The notes beneath the pieces are model-generated. The model ran no database searches and was not told the origin of the DNA. It saw only the letters and a list, made by a program, of their open reading frames with translations. Shown here in pieces: positions 13,455 through 13,906 of a stretch of DNA of 13,906 bases. The stretch is from positions 1-13,906 of the forward strand of contig CATPCN010000683.1 in NCBI GenBank assembly GCA_955652855.1, written 5' to 3'. The DNA comes from an uncultured Chthoniobacterales bacterium. GTDB lineage: Bacteria > Verrucomicrobiota > Verrucomicrobiae > Chthoniobacterales > UBA10450. The first letter of the stretch is position 1. Each line of letters starts with the position of its first letter. The translations under genes were made by a program, and so were the position numbers.

Positions 13455-13906
13455 GGGGACTCCTGGTGCAATCGCTCTTCCAATCGTAACTGATTGGAGG
13501 GGCGGGGTTTGTTTCTGGGGGTTGTGTGCTGGGGGCGCACAGGTGTGACGGGTGTTGAGCCGGAATGGTAAAACGAACCCACATGCGTCCAGGAGGTGCT
13601 GGGTGGTGGGGATTGGTTCGCAGGTACGTGGGGATGCAACTGCTTGATTCTTAGGGTCGCTCTGGTGGAGGTGGGTTTCAATTTCATGATTTGAAAAAAC
13701 GAAGCCATCGTTGGCCGGGCGTTTGGCTGTCTCGATGGCTGAGAGCTTGAGGCTTCGTTATTGGCGGTATCGGACGTTGAAATGTTGACACTTGTGGCTT
13801 CCCTTCTGTCATTGGTATAGCACGTGAGAATTGAGCCGAAGGGTGGCTTTCGGGGGAAGTTGTTGAGGGGATACGTTAAGATAATTTCTGATGATCGGTG
13901 ACTCCT
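13455..13906. other. Region upstream of the operon, no convincing gene
   Basis: About 450 bases. Open frames here (for example minus-strand 13451-13708) are low-complexity, rich in Pro, Thr and His, and overlap the start of the outer-membrane gene in another frame, so I do not call them. The operon promoter should lie here on the minus strand, but I see no clear -35/-10 or sigma-54 site. The only notable structure is the pair of competing inverted repeats at 13700-13757. Confidence 0.5.
13700..13757. other. Competing inverted repeats (possible RNA structure)
   Basis: CGAAGCC (13700-13706) can pair with GGCTTCG (13751-13757), while AGCCATCG (13703-13710) can pair with CGATGGCT (13733-13740). 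The two left arms overlap at 13703-13706, so the stems exclude each other unless strands swap. A short GGCC/TTTGGC motif sits in the inner loop. On the minus strand the structure lies about 250 bases upstream of the outer-membrane gene and could be in its leader. No poly-U run follows, so it is not a standard terminator. Confidence 0.3.

Noticed and set aside
13451..13708. Minus-strand 85-codon frame upstream of the outer-membrane gene
   Set aside because: Low-complexity composition, no family features, and its end overlaps the start region of the outer-membrane gene in another frame.
13785..13821. TTGACA with a later TATAG as a sigma-70 promoter
   Set aside because: The spacing is about 25 bases, too long for a functional pair, and no gene follows on the plus strand within the window.

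Overview
The window looks chromosomal, from a GC-rich acidobacterium of the Solibacter/Bryobacter type. The evidence is two genes for the Acidobacteria-enriched 'VWFA-related' exported family, an ECF sigma factor of the Sigma70_ECF (X6-like) group, a Ser/Thr-kinase-TPR fusion, and an Omp85-type barrel that implies an outer membrane. The lineage is inferred from gene content; no rRNA or marker gene is present.

Left part (1-5520): a RiPP-like or protein-modification locus flanked by signalling genes. A membrane Ser/Thr kinase with a TPR domain (5' end outside the window) converges on a fused E1-like/YcaO cyclodehydratase. Divergent from the YcaO gene are two tandem paralogues (180 and 218 aa) of a family I do not recognise. 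They are about 55% identical, keep two internal cysteines and end in Cys-Ser-Pro; only the second carries a Tat-like signal. The second converges on the ECF sigma gene. The unit duplicated in tandem and carried along the sigma 3' end, leaving a sigma remnant after the first paralogue. That remnant is almost identical to the intact sigma tail although the paralogues beside it are strongly diverged.

Middle (5521-7595): a 58-aa two-helix membrane protein on the plus strand, then on the minus strand a VWFA-related secreted protein. Upstream of the latter lie one copy of a ~105-bp double-hairpin repeat and an operator-like cluster of ACTAGCT half-sites.

Right part (7596-13454): a tight minus-strand operon running Omp85-like barrel, DUF4390 protein, NtrY-like histidine kinase, second VWFA-related protein, NtrX-like sigma-54 activator. 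DUF4390 beside NtrY/NtrX is a familiar arrangement; a VWFA gene wedged between kinase and regulator is not. A second copy of the repeat sits exactly between that VWFA gene's original start codon and its signal peptide and shifts the frame, so the gene is either damaged or uses a rescue start. The last 450 bases hold no convincing gene; they contain competing inverted repeats upstream of the operon.

I see no tRNA, rRNA, CRISPR array, transposase or integrase.
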